A stretch of DNA of 44,727 bases from an uncultured Verrucomicrobiota bacterium (GTDB lineage: Bacteria > Verrucomicrobiota > Verrucomicrobiae > Verrucomicrobiales > DEV007). The notes beneath the pieces are model-generated. The model was given only the letters and a program-made list of their open reading frames with translations, was not told the DNA's origin and made no database searches. The stretch's first letter is position 1. The number at the start of each line of letters is the position of its first letter. Shown here piece after piece: positions 26,106 through 35,593 of the stretch. The stretch lies in the NCBI GenBank assembly GCA_902591645.1, contig CACJBM010000009.1:1-44727 (forward strand). The letters are read 5' to 3'. Position numbers and translations under genes: made by a program.

Positions 26106-27185
26106 ATGCAACCTGATCATAAAGAACAATCCAACAGGTCCATCATTCATATTGATATGGATTGTTTTTTTGCTGCTATTGAAATCCGAGATAGACCCGA
26201 ACTTTCCTCTAAACCCGTTGCAGTTGGCGGCAATCCAAGTGGCAGAGGAGTGCTCACTACATGTAATTACATTGCAAGAAAATATGGATGCCACTCTGCA
26301 ATGCCGGCATTTAAGGCACTGGAACTTTGCCCTGATCTTATAATTTTACCGGTAAGACACGATCTTTATCGAGAAGAGTCTCATAAGATTCGTGAAATCT
26401 TCAAGCAGACAACGACGATAATTGAACCTCTCTCACTTGATGAAGCTTATCTCGATGTTACTCATTTAAAAGAGGACCCAAGCAAAATTGCTCAAAGAAT
26501 CCGCCAACAAATAAAAGATGAAAGGGGACTCACTAGCTCAGCTGGTATTTCACCGAACAAAATGCTAGCTAAAATAGCGAGTGATTGGAACAAGCCGGAC
26601 GGTCAATATCAAATAAAATATGAAGACATAACCGCTTTCATGAACAATCTGCCTGTCGACAAGATCTGGGGCGTTGGCAAAAGGACAGCCGAAAAACTCA
26701 ACTTAATGGGCGTCAGTGACTGCAAGGATTTGCAATCAATCAATCTTCCAACACTTCACCAGAAGTTTGGTAAATTTGGAGTCAGCCTATATCAATTGTG
26801 CCGAGGCATTGATGATCGTGACGTCATCACTGACCGCGAAAGAAAATCAACGAGCGTCGAACGCACTTTCAAAATCAACATTAGCAAAATTAATGAAGCA
26901 AAAGCTAAATTTAAATCGATCCTCCTTGAACTCAAAGATGACCTCACAACTAACCACAATGAAAGGAAATTAAAGTCTGCTTTTGTAAAACTCACTTTTT
27001 CAGATTTTCAGAAAACTTCTACTGAAAAGAAATCAGATAAAATTAACAGCGAGCTATTCAATGAGCTTCTAATTAACTCATGGAACAGGGGAAGAGGAAA
27101 ATCAGTAAGACTAATCGGGGCAGGAGTAAGATTTGAACCGAAAAAGTCAAAGTCAGATTTTCATCAAATGAATCTATTTGAATGA
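26106..27185 (+). CDS. dinB: DNA polymerase IV (Y-family)
   Basis: DinB is a translesion DNA polymerase lacking proofreading. The 359 residues match the family. The catalytic metal-binding motifs are IIHIDMDCFFAAIE near residue 13 and SLDEAYLDVT near residue 110. Other landmarks are KPVAVGG, GVLTTCNYIARKYG, SSAGISPNKMLAKIASDWNKPDGQ near residues 140-163, the helix-hairpin-helix PVDKIWGVGKRTAEKL near residue 182, and the C-terminal MNLFE, which fits a beta-clamp-binding motif. No recognisable LexA box or strong Shine-Dalgarno is seen upstream; the ATG at 26106 is the first that keeps the conserved N-terminus. It diverges from the cyclophilin pair and its stop is 4 bases from the next gene's end. 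Confidence 0.94.
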   Translation: MQPDHKEQSNRSIIHIDMDCFFAAIEIRDRPELSSKPVAVGGNPSGRGVLTTCNYIARKYGCHSAMPAFKALELCPDLIILPVRHDLYREESHKIREIFKQTTTIIEPLSLDEAYLDVTHLKEDPSKIAQRIRQQIKDERGLTSSAGISPNKMLAKIASDWNKPDGQYQIKYEDITAFMNNLPVDKIWGVGKRTAEKLNLMGVSDCKDLQSINLPTLHQKFGKFGVSLYQLCRGIDDRDVITDRERKSTSVERTFKINISKINEAKAKFKSILLELKDDLTTNHNERKLKSAFVKLTFSDFQKTSTEKKSDKINSELFNELLINSWNRGRGKSVRLIGAGVRFEPKKSKSDFHQMNLFE

Positions 27186-27189
27186 TTAC

Positions 27190-27549
27190 CTAAGAAAAAT
27201 GAAGGTCCCACTCTGAAAAATCATTATCTTTCCATTCCTTAAGTTCAAAGCCGCTCTTTTCAAGCTTGTCCATGAACTTCTCTCCTGCTACTCGGACACA
27301 ACTATCAGTGCTGAGCTCAACGACTAGCATCCCCATGTAGTACAGATCATTAAAAGTTGATACGGCATCATCACCGAATGCATCCCCCAAGTGCCCCCTT
27401 AATAATTTACTCTCATGTCTACCTAAGAACAGATGAGAAGGCTTCCTTCCTTCATGGCAACGAGCATCTACTAGGGCCCTCAGAGCAGAGGTGTCCCAAT
27501 TATCTTTAAGCTCAAGATCCTTAGGAAGGTTATTAGAATTATCAGTCAT
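27190..27549 (-). CDS. small cytoplasmic protein of unknown function
   Basis: I do not recognise this family. The 119-residue protein has no signal peptide or membrane segment. It contains ALVDARCHEGRKPSHLFLGRHESKLLRGHLG in its middle third, followed by FNDLYYMGMLVVELSTDSCVRVAG, which reads like alternating helices and strands with a well-formed hydrophobic core. Coding character is good: an ATG start, no rare-looking composition, and it fills the space up to dinB, whose stop is 4 bases away on the opposite strand. It is divergent from the interrupted beta-barrel frame at 27630. Possibly an uncharacterised conserved protein of the phylum. Confidence 0.65.
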   Translation of the reverse strand: MTDNSNNLPKDLELKDNWDTSALRALVDARCHEGRKPSHLFLGRHESKLLRGHLGDAFGDDAVSTFNDLYYMGMLVVELSTDSCVRVAGEKFMDKLEKSGFELKEWKDNDFSEWDLHFS

Positions 27550-27629
27550 CGTAAGTAATAGATAACCCGCGCTTTACTCAATTCAACACACTTATTGCAA
27601 TTCAGTGACTTGGGCTTACTTTATGAAAA

Positions 27630-28322
27630 ATGAAAACGATCCTATTCTTCACACTCATTGCAATTACCGGTAACGTGTTTTCACAAGGCACGTCCGAAGT
27701 GCCCAGTTGAGTAATGTGACCCGGCGAAGGAGGCACGGTCCGTGGCTCAGCAGATGACGGCACATTCCTTAGTGGTTCACTCATTGATACCCCTGATGTA
27801 TTTTTCCTCCCTAAACAAAGGCTAGGGGGAATCCTTAGTTCCCGTTGGATCCCAGAAAAGCCTGACGATGGCAAACTTTTTACATCACTACGATACGAAG
27901 TAACTCAAGACATCACAGTCGGCCTCGATTACCGCCCACTGACAGACAAAATTAGTCTTGCGGCTAATTGGAGAGCCATTTCTGAACAGGGAGACTGGCA
28001 ACCAGCGATTATACTAGGAACATCCAACGATGATTTCGGCGACATTTCAAGCCAGTCCTACTATGCCACTGCGAGCAAATATCTTGGTGACCTTGGCGGA
28101 TTTGAATTTTCACCTTACGCAGGCGCCACATTCATAGATAAGCTTAGTGATTTGAGACCCGTGGCAGGAATAAACATCAGAAAAGGAGTCTGGTCAGCTA
28201 TATACCAGTACAGCGGCACCCATGACCACTTATCAGTTTCACGACAATTGGGCAGACACACAGCGAGCTTGATTCTTTGGGGCATGGAAAAGCCAGGGAT
28301 CGCTTGGACCTTTAGATTTTAA
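27630..28322 (+). pseudogene. interrupted gene for an exported, probable outer-membrane beta-barrel protein (two in-frame TGA)
   Basis: One frame runs from the ATG at 27630 to the TAA at 28320-28322 (231 codons including the stop) and is broken only by TGA at codon 27 (27708-27710) and codon 30 (27717-27719). Codons 1-19 read MKTILFFTLIAITGNVFSQ, a signal peptide. After the second TGA about 200 codons stay open and read as amphipathic strands (DITVGLDYRPLTD, SQSYYATASKYLGD, GFEFSPYAGATFID, GVWSAIYQYSG), ending in WTFRF, a typical beta-barrel C-terminus with terminal Phe. One extra C in the CCC at 27702-27704 and one fewer in the CCC at 27720-27722 would remove both stops and give EVPQLSNVTGEGGTVRGS. 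It may therefore be a young pseudogene, a gene with two compensating indels, or a sequencing error. Recoding is not excluded but unlikely. Confidence 0.72.
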
Positions 28323-28330
28323 AGAAATTT

Positions 28331-29083
28331 TTAGCCTATAGCTTTTTTGACAGTGGCTGTTGCGTATTGACGATTGAGGTCAGATATAAATTCTGATTTG
28401 ATTGATTTCGGACAAACTGCTTCGCATTCGTATTGGTTAGTGCAATTACCGAACCCTTCCTTGTCCATTTGTTCTACCATGTTTAAGACTCTCCTGTCCT
28501 TTTCAGGCAAGCCCTGAGGCAATGAGTTTAAATGCTTTGCCTTCGCAGAAACAAAGAGCATTGCGCTGGCATTTTTACATGCCGCTACGCAGGCACCACA
28601 ACCGATACAGGTAGCAGCATCAAAAGCAGTGTCGGCGTCATCCTTCTGGATCGGCATCGAATTTGCATCCACTGCCGAACCTGTCCTAATTGAGACATAC
28701 CCACCAGATTCAATTATCCTATCAAATGATGAACGGTCAACGACGAGGTCCCTAATGACTGGAAACGCCTTAGCTCTGAAAGGCTCTATGAAAATAGTGT
28801 CTCCGTCGGAGAACTTTCTCATGTGAAGCTGACAAGTTGTAATGGCGCTTTCTTTGCCATGAGGCACTCCATTAATAGTTAAAGAACATGTCCCGCAAAT
28901 GCCCTCACGACAATCATGATCAAAGGCAATAGGGTCACCACCAGTCTCGATAATTTCATTATTAACGATATCAAGCATTTCAAGAAATGACGCCTCCTCA
29001 GGAATGTCATTGGCCTCATAAGTTTCAATCTTCCCTTCAGAAGATGCATTATGCTGCCGCCAAACCTTGAGGGTTAATTTCAT
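28331..29083 (-). CDS. sdhB: succinate dehydrogenase/fumarate reductase iron-sulfur subunit
   Basis: SdhB carries electrons from the flavoprotein to quinone through three iron-sulfur clusters. The 250-residue protein shows the [2Fe-2S] ligands in [18 protein letters not shown] near residues 55-72, a Cys set for [4Fe-4S] in [17 protein letters not shown] near residues 158-174, and the last set in [15 protein letters not shown] near residues 214-228. It is the last gene of sdhC-sdhA-sdhB, 7 bases after sdhA, as in Bacteroidetes and epsilon/delta-type complexes. With menaquinone made by this organism, the enzyme belongs to the trimeric, di-heme b type that may need membrane potential to reduce menaquinone with succinate. 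It could also run as a fumarate reductase. Confidence 0.95.
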   Translation of the reverse strand: MKLTLKVWRQHNASSEGKIETYEANDIPEEASFLEMLDIVNNEIIETGGDPIAFDHDCREGICGTCSLTINGVPHGKESAITTCQLHMRKFSDGDTIFIEPFRAKAFPVIRDLVVDRSSFDRIIESGGYVSIRTGSAVDANSMPIQKDDADTAFDAATCIGCGACVAACKNASAMLFVSAKAKHLNSLPQGLPEKDRRVLNMVEQMDKEGFGNCTNQYECEAVCPKSIKSEFISDLNRQYATATVKKAIG

Positions 29084-29090
29084 TGATACG

Positions 29091-31058
29091 TTATTTATAA
29101 CTTCTAGTGGCTAATTTGACATTTTCAAACTCCAGCCACTCCTTTTTAAGATTTAACGTGCCGTCATCTTTCCGGTCCCAGGCTGCGACATAGGCAAAGT
29201 CTTCGTCGCGCCGCTTAGCCTCACCCTCATTCGTGTATCCTGATGAAACTTCCGGATCATCCTTAGTGAACTGATGCTCTTCCCTGAAGTGCCCACCACA
29301 ACTTTCCTCCCTATGCAAAGCATCGTTACATAGAAGCTCTGCAAAATCTATAAAGTCAGCAACTCTTCCTGCCTTCTCAAGTTCTTGGTTCATGTTCCCA
29401 GAATCACCAGGAACGCAAACATTCTCCCAAAATTCTTCCCTAATCGCAGGAATTTTCTCCAAAGCCTCCTTCAAGCCATCTTCATTCCTTGCCATCCCAC
29501 ACTTGTCCCAAACGAGCAGACCAAGCTCCCTATGAAATGAATCTACACTCCGTTTACCATTAATAGCCACGAGCCTATTTATTTGATCCCTAACCTTTTC
29601 CTCAGCTTCTTTGAATTCTGGCATATCAGTACTAACACTTCCTGGGGCCTCATTGACGAGATAATTTGGCAATGTTGCAGAAATTACGAAATAACCATCA
29701 GCCAGCCCTTGCATCAGCGCCGAAGCCCCGAGTCTATTTGCACCATGGTCTGAAAAGTTCGCTTCGCCAAGTACGTGCAATCCAGGAACATTACTCATCA
29801 GGTTATAGTCAACCCAAAGACCTCCCATCGTATAATGGACAGCAGGGTAGATCCGCATTGGCTGAGAGTAAGGATCCTCACCAGTGATCTTTTCATACAT
29901 CTGGAACAGGTTTCCATATCGAGATGAAATGACGTCCTTTCCAAACCTTTGTATAGAATCAGCAAAGTCTAAATAAACACCTAATCCACCGTTACCTACA
30001 CCCAAACCAGCATCGCACGCCTCTTTTGCCGAACGTGATGCAATGTCCCTAGGGGCTAAATTTCCGAATGAGGGGTACTTTCTCTCAAGATAATAATCTC
30101 GGTCAGCCTCAGCGATCTGGCGCGCAGGCTTCCCCACATCCTGAGCATTCTTAGGGACCCAGATACGACCATCATTCCGAAGCGACTCTGACATGAGAGT
30201 GAGCTTTGATTGATAGTCACCACTGACAGGAATGCACGTCGGATGAATTTGAGTGTAACAAGGATTTGAGAAATAGGCGCCTCGCTTATGAGCACGATAA
30301 GCTGACATTACGTTACAACCCTTCGCATTAGTAGAAAGGAAGAACACATTACCATAACCACCAGTGGCTAAAATTACACAATCAGCAGCGTGGGAGGATA
30401 TCTCACCACTGACCATGTCCCTGACTACGATTCCTTTTGCGTGACCATTAACTACAACAAGGTCCAGCATTTCTGATCTCGAATACATTTCAACACAACC
30501 GGCGGAAATCTCTTTTTGTAGCGCCTGATAGGCGCCGAGTAAAAGCTGCTGCCCGGTCTGACCTCTCGCATAAAATGTTCTTTTGACCTGAGCTCCACCA
30601 AATGAGCGATTATCGAGAAGTCCTCCATATTCTCTAGCAAATGGAACTCCCTGAGCCACGCACTGATCGATGATGTTTTCACTGACCTCAGCTAATCGAT
30701 AAACATTGGCTTCGCGGGATCGAAAATCACCACCCTTGATCGTGTCATAGAAGAGCCTATTAACACTATCTCCATCATTCTGATAATTTTTAGCAGCATT
30801 AATTCCTCCCTGAGCAGCAATCGAGTGCGCCCTACGAGGACTGTCCTGATAGCAGAAGCACTTGACTTTGTATCCTAGCTCGGAAAGCGTCGCTGCGGCC
30901 GAACCTCCAGCTAGTCCAGAGCCCACAACGATGACTGTGTACTTACGTCTATTAGCTGGATTAATCAGCGCCGAATCCATCTTGTGCTTAGACCACTTAG
31001 ATTCGATCGGTCCTGATGGGATCTTTGCGTCTGGCGTATCTGATTTTTTTTGAACCAT
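29091..31058 (-). CDS. sdhA: succinate dehydrogenase/fumarate reductase flavoprotein subunit
   Basis: SdhA holds covalently bound FAD and oxidises succinate to fumarate on the cytoplasmic face. The 655-residue protein has the dinucleotide-binding [19 protein letters not shown] near residues 44-62, [12 protein letters not shown] near residue 77 containing the His expected to bind FAD, the substrate-site segment around [10 protein letters not shown] near residue 164, and the C-terminal [15 protein letters not shown] near residue 440. Its length and motif forms place it with the Bacteroidetes/menaquinone-type enzymes. It is 11 bases downstream of sdhC and 7 bases upstream of sdhB. Confidence 0.96.
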   Translation of the reverse strand: MVQKKSDTPDAKIPSGPIESKWSKHKMDSALINPANRRKYTVIVVGSGLAGGSAAATLSELGYKVKCFCYQDSPRRAHSIAAQGGINAAKNYQNDGDSVNRLFYDTIKGGDFRSREANVYRLAEVSENIIDQCVAQGVPFAREYGGLLDNRSFGGAQVKRTFYARGQTGQQLLLGAYQALQKEISAGCVEMYSRSEMLDLVVVNGHAKGIVVRDMVSGEISSHAADCVILATGGYGNVFFLSTNAKGCNVMSAYRAHKRGAYFSNPCYTQIHPTCIPVSGDYQSKLTLMSESLRNDGRIWVPKNAQDVGKPARQIAEADRDYYLERKYPSFGNLAPRDIASRSAKEACDAGLGVGNGGLGVYLDFADSIQRFGKDVISSRYGNLFQMYEKITGEDPYSQPMRIYPAVHYTMGGLWVDYNLMSNVPGLHVLGEANFSDHGANRLGASALMQGLADGYFVISATLPNYLVNEAPGSVSTDMPEFKEAEEKVRDQINRLVAINGKRSVDSFHRELGLLVWDKCGMARNEDGLKEALEKIPAIREEFWENVCVPGDSGNMNQELEKAGRVADFIDFAELLCNDALHREESCGGHFREEHQFTKDDPEVSSGYTNEGEAKRRDEDFAYVAAWDRKDDGTLNLKKEWLEFENVKLATRSYK

Positions 31059-31069
31059 TAATTGTAATC

Positions 31070-31759
31070 CTAATAACTAATCCAGCCAGCAAGAACACTA
31101 ACGGGAATCGAACAATTGCCAATGAATATAATTAAGGAGTAAGCATAGCCGACCACTTTTATAATCCCCCATGTCCGCTCAGTCCGTAATCCAAGGGTTT
31201 GAAATACACTCGCAAAACCATGACTCAAGTGCCAACAAAGAAGCGCCATTGAGATAATATAAAAAGCACTAGCAGGCCACCAACTGAATCCGTCCACTAG
31301 CATCCTAAACACATCATGACGTCCACTAGAATCAATGTAAGCATCATAATCATTTCCAATGCGGGCCGTGAAATGGAGAATATGATAAATGACAAATGAA
31401 AGGATAATAATACCACTCCAAAACATTGCCCTAGAAGCACCACTAGCTTTGACAGTAGCATTCGCAGCGTATCGACTCCCCTTAGCGGCCCGGTTCTCTA
31501 GGACTAACCTTATAGTGGTGTAAATATGCAAAACAAAGCACACGATGAGTCCAATCCTTGCAACCCAGAGAAGACTAGGCATTGAGTGTAACCAAGCAGC
31601 ATAACCGTTAATCTTATCAGGACCAGCAAACACCTTAAGGTTGCCGATCATATGGCCCAGAAGGAATCCGATTAGAGCCAATCCGGTAACCGCAACTATG
31701 ACCTTCTTACCTATAGAAGATCCATAGAATTTAATGAATGAATTAGCGGTAAGATTCAT
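31070..31759 (-). CDS. sdhC: succinate dehydrogenase cytochrome b subunit
   Basis: This 229-residue membrane subunit anchors SdhAB and holds the quinone site and two b hemes. Five hydrophobic helices are visible: about 17-40, 60-85, 108-135, 155-180 and 200-225. Conserved His residues that probably bind heme are in LLGHMIGN near residue 35, FVLHIYTT near residue 77, YHILHFTA near residue 124 and [10 protein letters not shown] near residue 172. A single large anchor in place of SdhC plus SdhD is characteristic of the type B (menaquinone) complex. It is the first gene of the operon. The divergent alanine symporter starts 127 bases away, with a 12-base palindrome at 31847-31858 between them. Confidence 0.94.
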   Translation of the reverse strand: MNLTANSFIKFYGSSIGKKVIVAVTGLALIGFLLGHMIGNLKVFAGPDKINGYAAWLHSMPSLLWVARIGLIVCFVLHIYTTIRLVLENRAAKGSRYAANATVKASGASRAMFWSGIIILSFVIYHILHFTARIGNDYDAYIDSSGRHDVFRMLVDGFSWWPASAFYIISMALLCWHLSHGFASVFQTLGLRTERTWGIIKVVGYAYSLIIFIGNCSIPVSVLAGWISY

Positions 31760-31846
31760 TTATGTGGACACTTTTCCATAGACTCTATATTTGCTCTTTG
31801 CAAGGTTATCAGGACACTAGCTCATTATCATCAATTTTCTTTAAGG

Positions 31847-31858
31847 TTTCTTAAGAAA
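31847..31858. promoter_or_regulatory. 12-bp perfect palindrome between sdhC and the alanine symporter
   Basis: TTTCTTAAGAAA is a perfect palindrome in the divergent promoter region and could be an operator half-site pair. It is AT-rich and short, so chance occurrence is likely. Confidence 0.2.
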
Positions 31859-31886
31859 ATCTCGACATTGGGGCTCAGATACAACA

Positions 31887-33461
31887 ATGTTCGTTAACCA
31901 TTTAATAAGCATTTCGATGAGAATTAGTTCTATTTTAGTCCGTTCACTCTATTTATCTGTCATTCTCGCCGCATCTTCGTGGTCGAGCTTATGTGCCGCC
32001 GAAACAAAAACTGGAATTGATCAGCAAATAGATGAAGCCTTCAAACCGGCAGCTGAAGTGACCGGAAAAATGATGTTCAGTCCCATTACCATTTTTGGAC
32101 AGGACATTCCATGGGTCATACTTTGGCTTGGTCTAGGAGCAGTCATACTTACTTTCTATTTTAAATTCATAAACGTCCGCGCATTTGGCTTAGCCATTAA
32201 GACCGTTAGGGGCAAATACAGTAAAAGTGATGACCCCGGACAAATAACTCATTTCCAAGCACTCGCTTCGGCCCTGTCAGGCACAGTAGGTCTCGGCAAC
32301 ATCGGGGGAGTGGCCGTTGCCATTAGCCTGGGCGGACCAGGAGCAGTGTTCTGGATGATCCTCATTGGTTTCTTTAGCATGTCCACTAAATTTGCTGAAT
32401 GCACCCTAGGTGTTAAGTATCGAAAAATAGATGAAGACGGAACGGTCAGGGGTGGCCCGATGTATTATTTACAACAGGGATTAAAGGATCGCGGCATGGG
32501 CAGCCTTGGAAGATTTCTTGCCATCATTGCTGCAATTACATTTATATTTGGTGCGTTCGGAGCAGGGAACATGTACCAATCAAACCAAAGCTGCGCCCTC
32601 ATCTATGATGTGGTTCTTCAACAAGAAACCAATGACGGCAAATGGATCTTTGGTGTCATTATGGCAATACTAGTTGGCTCAGTCATTATCGGGGGAATCA
32701 AAAGAGTCGCAGCCGTCACCTCTAAACTCGTTCCGTCCATGTGCATAATATATCTGCTAGGCGGCCTAATCGTTCTGCTCTCTAATATTTCAAGCTTGCC
32801 CGCAGCCTTCGCAACAATAGTTTCTGAGGCATTTGCACCGAAATCAGCGATGGTAGGCGGAATCGTTGGTGTCTTTGTTCAGGGCATGAGAAGAGCCACA
32901 TTTTCAAATGAGGCGGGTCTCGGCTCTGCTCCCGTAGCTCACTCAGCAGTAAAGACTTCAAAACCAGCCAGTGAAGGTATAGTCGCTATCCTTGAGCCTT
33001 TCGTCGACACTATCATTGTTTGCACCATGACCGCACTCGTTATCGTCTCTACAGGAGTTTACGAAGTCGGTGACAAAATAGGAACGGGCGGGGGAATACT
33101 CCTCACATCCAAGGCCTTTTCAACAGTCATACCATGGTTCAAGTACATTCTAATGGTGGCTGTTTTTCTTTTTGCTTTCTCTACCATGATTACCTGGTCC
33201 TATTACGGAGAACAGGCAATTGCTTATCTTTTCGGCCCAGCTAAGAAAATCGCAATGACTTATAAGATCCTCTTCTGCTCCTTCGCCATCGTGGGATCAT
33301 CCTCAGAGTTAGGTAATGTTCTTGATTTTTGTGACTCTACCCTATTCATGATGTGCGTACCTAACCTCATTGGCGTGTACCTATTATTACCCGTCATAAG
33401 GAAAGAACTTAGCGACTTCACGGATCACGCCAAAAGCATTGATGCAGCAGGTGATTCTTAG
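31887..33461 (+). CDS. alanine/glycine:Na+ symporter (AGCS family)
   Basis: This 524-residue inner-membrane carrier belongs to the AGCS family, which imports alanine, glycine or related small amino acids with Na+ or H+. Signatures are THFQALASALSGTVGLGNIGGVAVAI near residues 122-147, GGPGAVFWMILIGFFSMSTKFAECTLG near residues 149-175, GGPMYYLQQGL near residue 188, MRRATFSNEAGLGSAPVAHSA near residues 333-353, and about eleven membrane helices. The N-terminus has a signal-like segment ending in SLCAAE, common in this family. The ATG at 31917 gives a cleaner signal peptide and may be the true start. It precedes the helicase gene by only 7 bases, so the two may share transcription although their functions differ. 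Confidence 0.92.
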   Translation: MFVNHLISISMRISSILVRSLYLSVILAASSWSSLCAAETKTGIDQQIDEAFKPAAEVTGKMMFSPITIFGQDIPWVILWLGLGAVILTFYFKFINVRAFGLAIKTVRGKYSKSDDPGQITHFQALASALSGTVGLGNIGGVAVAISLGGPGAVFWMILIGFFSMSTKFAECTLGVKYRKIDEDGTVRGGPMYYLQQGLKDRGMGSLGRFLAIIAAITFIFGAFGAGNMYQSNQSCALIYDVVLQQETNDGKWIFGVIMAILVGSVIIGGIKRVAAVTSKLVPSMCIIYLLGGLIVLLSNISSLPAAFATIVSEAFAPKSAMVGGIVGVFVQGMRRATFSNEAGLGSAPVAHSAVKTSKPASEGIVAILEPFVDTIIVCTMTALVIVSTGVYEVGDKIGTGGGILLTSKAFSTVIPWFKYILMVAVFLFAFSTMITWSYYGEQAIAYLFGPAKKIAMTYKILFCSFAIVGSSSELGNVLDFCDSTLFMMCVPNLIGVYLLLPVIRKELSDFTDHAKSIDAAGDS

Positions 33462-33468
33462 TCAATAA

Positions 33469-35508
33469 ATGGCTCGAAAGTACAACATTGATTCGACTTC
33501 AGGGTCAGGACCCTCGAGTAGCATCGATTATAAATCCGAACTTAACGAGCAACAATACAAGGCCGTCACCTCATTAATGGGGCCAGCTCTTGTCATTGCT
33601 GGAGCAGGAAGCGGCAAGACCCGAACACTCACTTATCGTGTCGCTTACTTGCTAGATAACGGAATTAAACCCGACAACATTCTTCTACTAACATTCACTA
33701 ACAAGGCAGCCAAAGAAATGCTACAGAGGGTCGAGGACCTTGTACCATATGAAACACGATCGATCTGGGGTGGCACTTTCCACTCAATAGGCAATCGACT
33801 ACTTCGTCAGCATGCAGAAAAGGTAGGATTAACAAGATCATTCACTATTATGGACAGGGAGGACCAGAAGGACCTTATGTCCACATGCATCGCTGCTGCA
33901 GGAGTTAACACAAAAGAAATTAGATTCCCTAAGCCCGAGCTCTTAGCGACTATGTTCAGCCTTGTTGAAAATACCGGCGAAGAACTAAGTGAGATCCTTG
34001 AATACAGATATCCATATTTTCTTGATCTATTACGACCCATTAAAAAGGTTGGCAAAGTTTACACTCAAAGAAAAATTGATACTAATAGTGCTGATTTTGA
34101 CGATCTATTAATATTGGCCGTGCAGCTGCTAGAAGACAATGAGGACATAGCACAAATCTACCAACAGCAATTTCAATTTGTTCTAGTCGACGAGTATCAA
34201 GACACTAACTGGATTCAATCCAAACTTATTAACCTCCTTTCCAAAAAGCATGGGAATCTAATGGTCGTTGGAGATGACGCTCAATCCATCTATTCATGGC
34301 GAGGCGCAGACTTCGAACATATTCTTCAGTTCGAAGAATCATACCCGAAGGCCAAAACATTCAAGATCGAAACCAATTACCGATCAGTGCCTGAAGTCTT
34401 AGAGCTCGCCAATCAGGCCATTTCCGCCAATAAAAAACAATTCAAGAAAGACCTCAAAGCTAACAGACCAGAGAGAGGGCAGTTGCCAGCCCTGGTTCCT
34501 GTCAATGAACCTAATACACAGGCAGCTTTCGTCGCGCAGAGGATTCTTGAGTTGAGAGATGAAGGCGTAGAATTAGAAGAAATGGCTGTTCTTTATAGGG
34601 CGCACTTCCACGCAATGGAACTTCAAATGGAACTCACTAACAGAGGAATTCCATTCAACATTACGAGCGGCCTGAGGTTTTTCGAGCAGGCTCACGTCAA
34701 AGACGTCGCAGCATTCATGAAATTAGCCGTAAACCTTCGTGATGAAGTTGCATTCAAAAGAATAGCCAGAATGCTCCCTGGAATTGGTATCGTTACCGCA
34801 AACAACTTGTGGCTCGAGTGGATGAAGTCACCAATAAACAAAGATAATACTCCTCCAAAATCTTTTTCTGATCACCTCAAAAAATTCAAAGTCCCGGCAA
34901 AATCAAAAAACACCTGGATCCAGTTCGGTTACACGATGGATGAAATGGCGCCAGAAGGTGAGATCACTAATCCTCGTGAGATGATATCATCTATCCTTGG
35001 AGGCGTTTATGATGATTACATGCGAAGCAAATTTACCAATTACGACAACCGCATTCAGGACCTTGAACAGCTCAAGCGCTACAGCGAACAGTTCGAAGAC
35101 ACTAGTGAATTCCTAGGACAATTAGCGCTCCTCTCTGGAGTCGAAGGCGAACCAATGAAACAAGATGAAAAGAAGGACAAATCTGAAGCCATTACTTTGT
35201 CCTCAGTTCACCAAGCTAAAGGCCTCGAATGGAGAGCCGTGTTCGTTATTTGGCTCACCGACGGAATGTTTCCCAATTCTCGTGTCATAGAAGAAGATGA
35301 CGAAGAAGAGTCCGGCCTCGAAGAGGAAAGGAGGCTATTCTATGTCGCTGTCACTAGAGCCAAAGACGAGCTGTACCTCATATATCCATATATTTGGCCA
35401 AGTTCCAGAACAGGCGACGTTATGCAGCGCCCGTCCAGATTCTTAGAAGACTTTGACCCTGAACTTGTAGAAGAATGGGAAGTAGGCTCAATCGGAGCTA
35501 CATGGTAA
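33469..35508 (+). CDS. UvrD/PcrA/Rep-type ATP-dependent DNA helicase
   Basis: This superfamily 1A 3'-5' helicase of 679 residues unwinds DNA in repair or replication restart. Motifs in order: LNEQQYKAVTS (Q motif, near residue 25), AGAGSGKTRTL (Walker A, near residues 45-52), GTFHSIGNRLLR near residue 104, LVDEYQDTN (Walker B, near residue 240), VVGDDAQSIYSWRGAD near residue 262, NYRSVPEVLELA near residue 302, and TLSSVHQAKGLEWRAVFV plus EERRLFYVAVTRAK near residues 580-630. It is complete. The paralogues Rep, PcrA and UvrD cannot be separated with confidence by eye; PcrA/UvrD2-like is my preference. It follows the alanine symporter by 7 bases. Confidence 0.93.
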   Translation: MARKYNIDSTSGSGPSSSIDYKSELNEQQYKAVTSLMGPALVIAGAGSGKTRTLTYRVAYLLDNGIKPDNILLLTFTNKAAKEMLQRVEDLVPYETRSIWGGTFHSIGNRLLRQHAEKVGLTRSFTIMDREDQKDLMSTCIAAAGVNTKEIRFPKPELLATMFSLVENTGEELSEILEYRYPYFLDLLRPIKKVGKVYTQRKIDTNSADFDDLLILAVQLLEDNEDIAQIYQQQFQFVLVDEYQDTNWIQSKLINLLSKKHGNLMVVGDDAQSIYSWRGADFEHILQFEESYPKAKTFKIETNYRSVPEVLELANQAISANKKQFKKDLKANRPERGQLPALVPVNEPNTQAAFVAQRILELRDEGVELEEMAVLYRAHFHAMELQMELTNRGIPFNITSGLRFFEQAHVKDVAAFMKLAVNLRDEVAFKRIARMLPGIGIVTANNLWLEWMKSPINKDNTPPKSFSDHLKKFKVPAKSKNTWIQFGYTMDEMAPEGEITNPREMISSILGGVYDDYMRSKFTNYDNRIQDLEQLKRYSEQFEDTSEFLGQLALLSGVEGEPMKQDEKKDKSEAITLSSVHQAKGLEWRAVFVIWLTDGMFPNSRVIEEDDEEESGLEEERRLFYVAVTRAKDELYLIYPYIWPSSRTGDVMQRPSRFLEDFDPELVEEWEVGSIGATW

Positions 35509-35593
35509 AAAAAACTTGCTAAGAATCACACAACAAGTCATTCAATAATAGAAAATATCACCACTAGCTAAATACAATCACATAAAATATAAA

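Noticed and set aside
27708..27719. Selenocysteine U-x-x-U motif in the barrel protein
   Set aside because: No SECIS-like hairpin is clear after either TGA, barrel proteins are not known redox selenoproteins, and two one-base C indels explain both stops more simply.
27602..27874. 90-residue minus-strand frame over the interrupted barrel gene
   Set aside because: It is antisense to the signal-peptide and barrel frame, which is better supported by its signal sequence and 200-codon open run.
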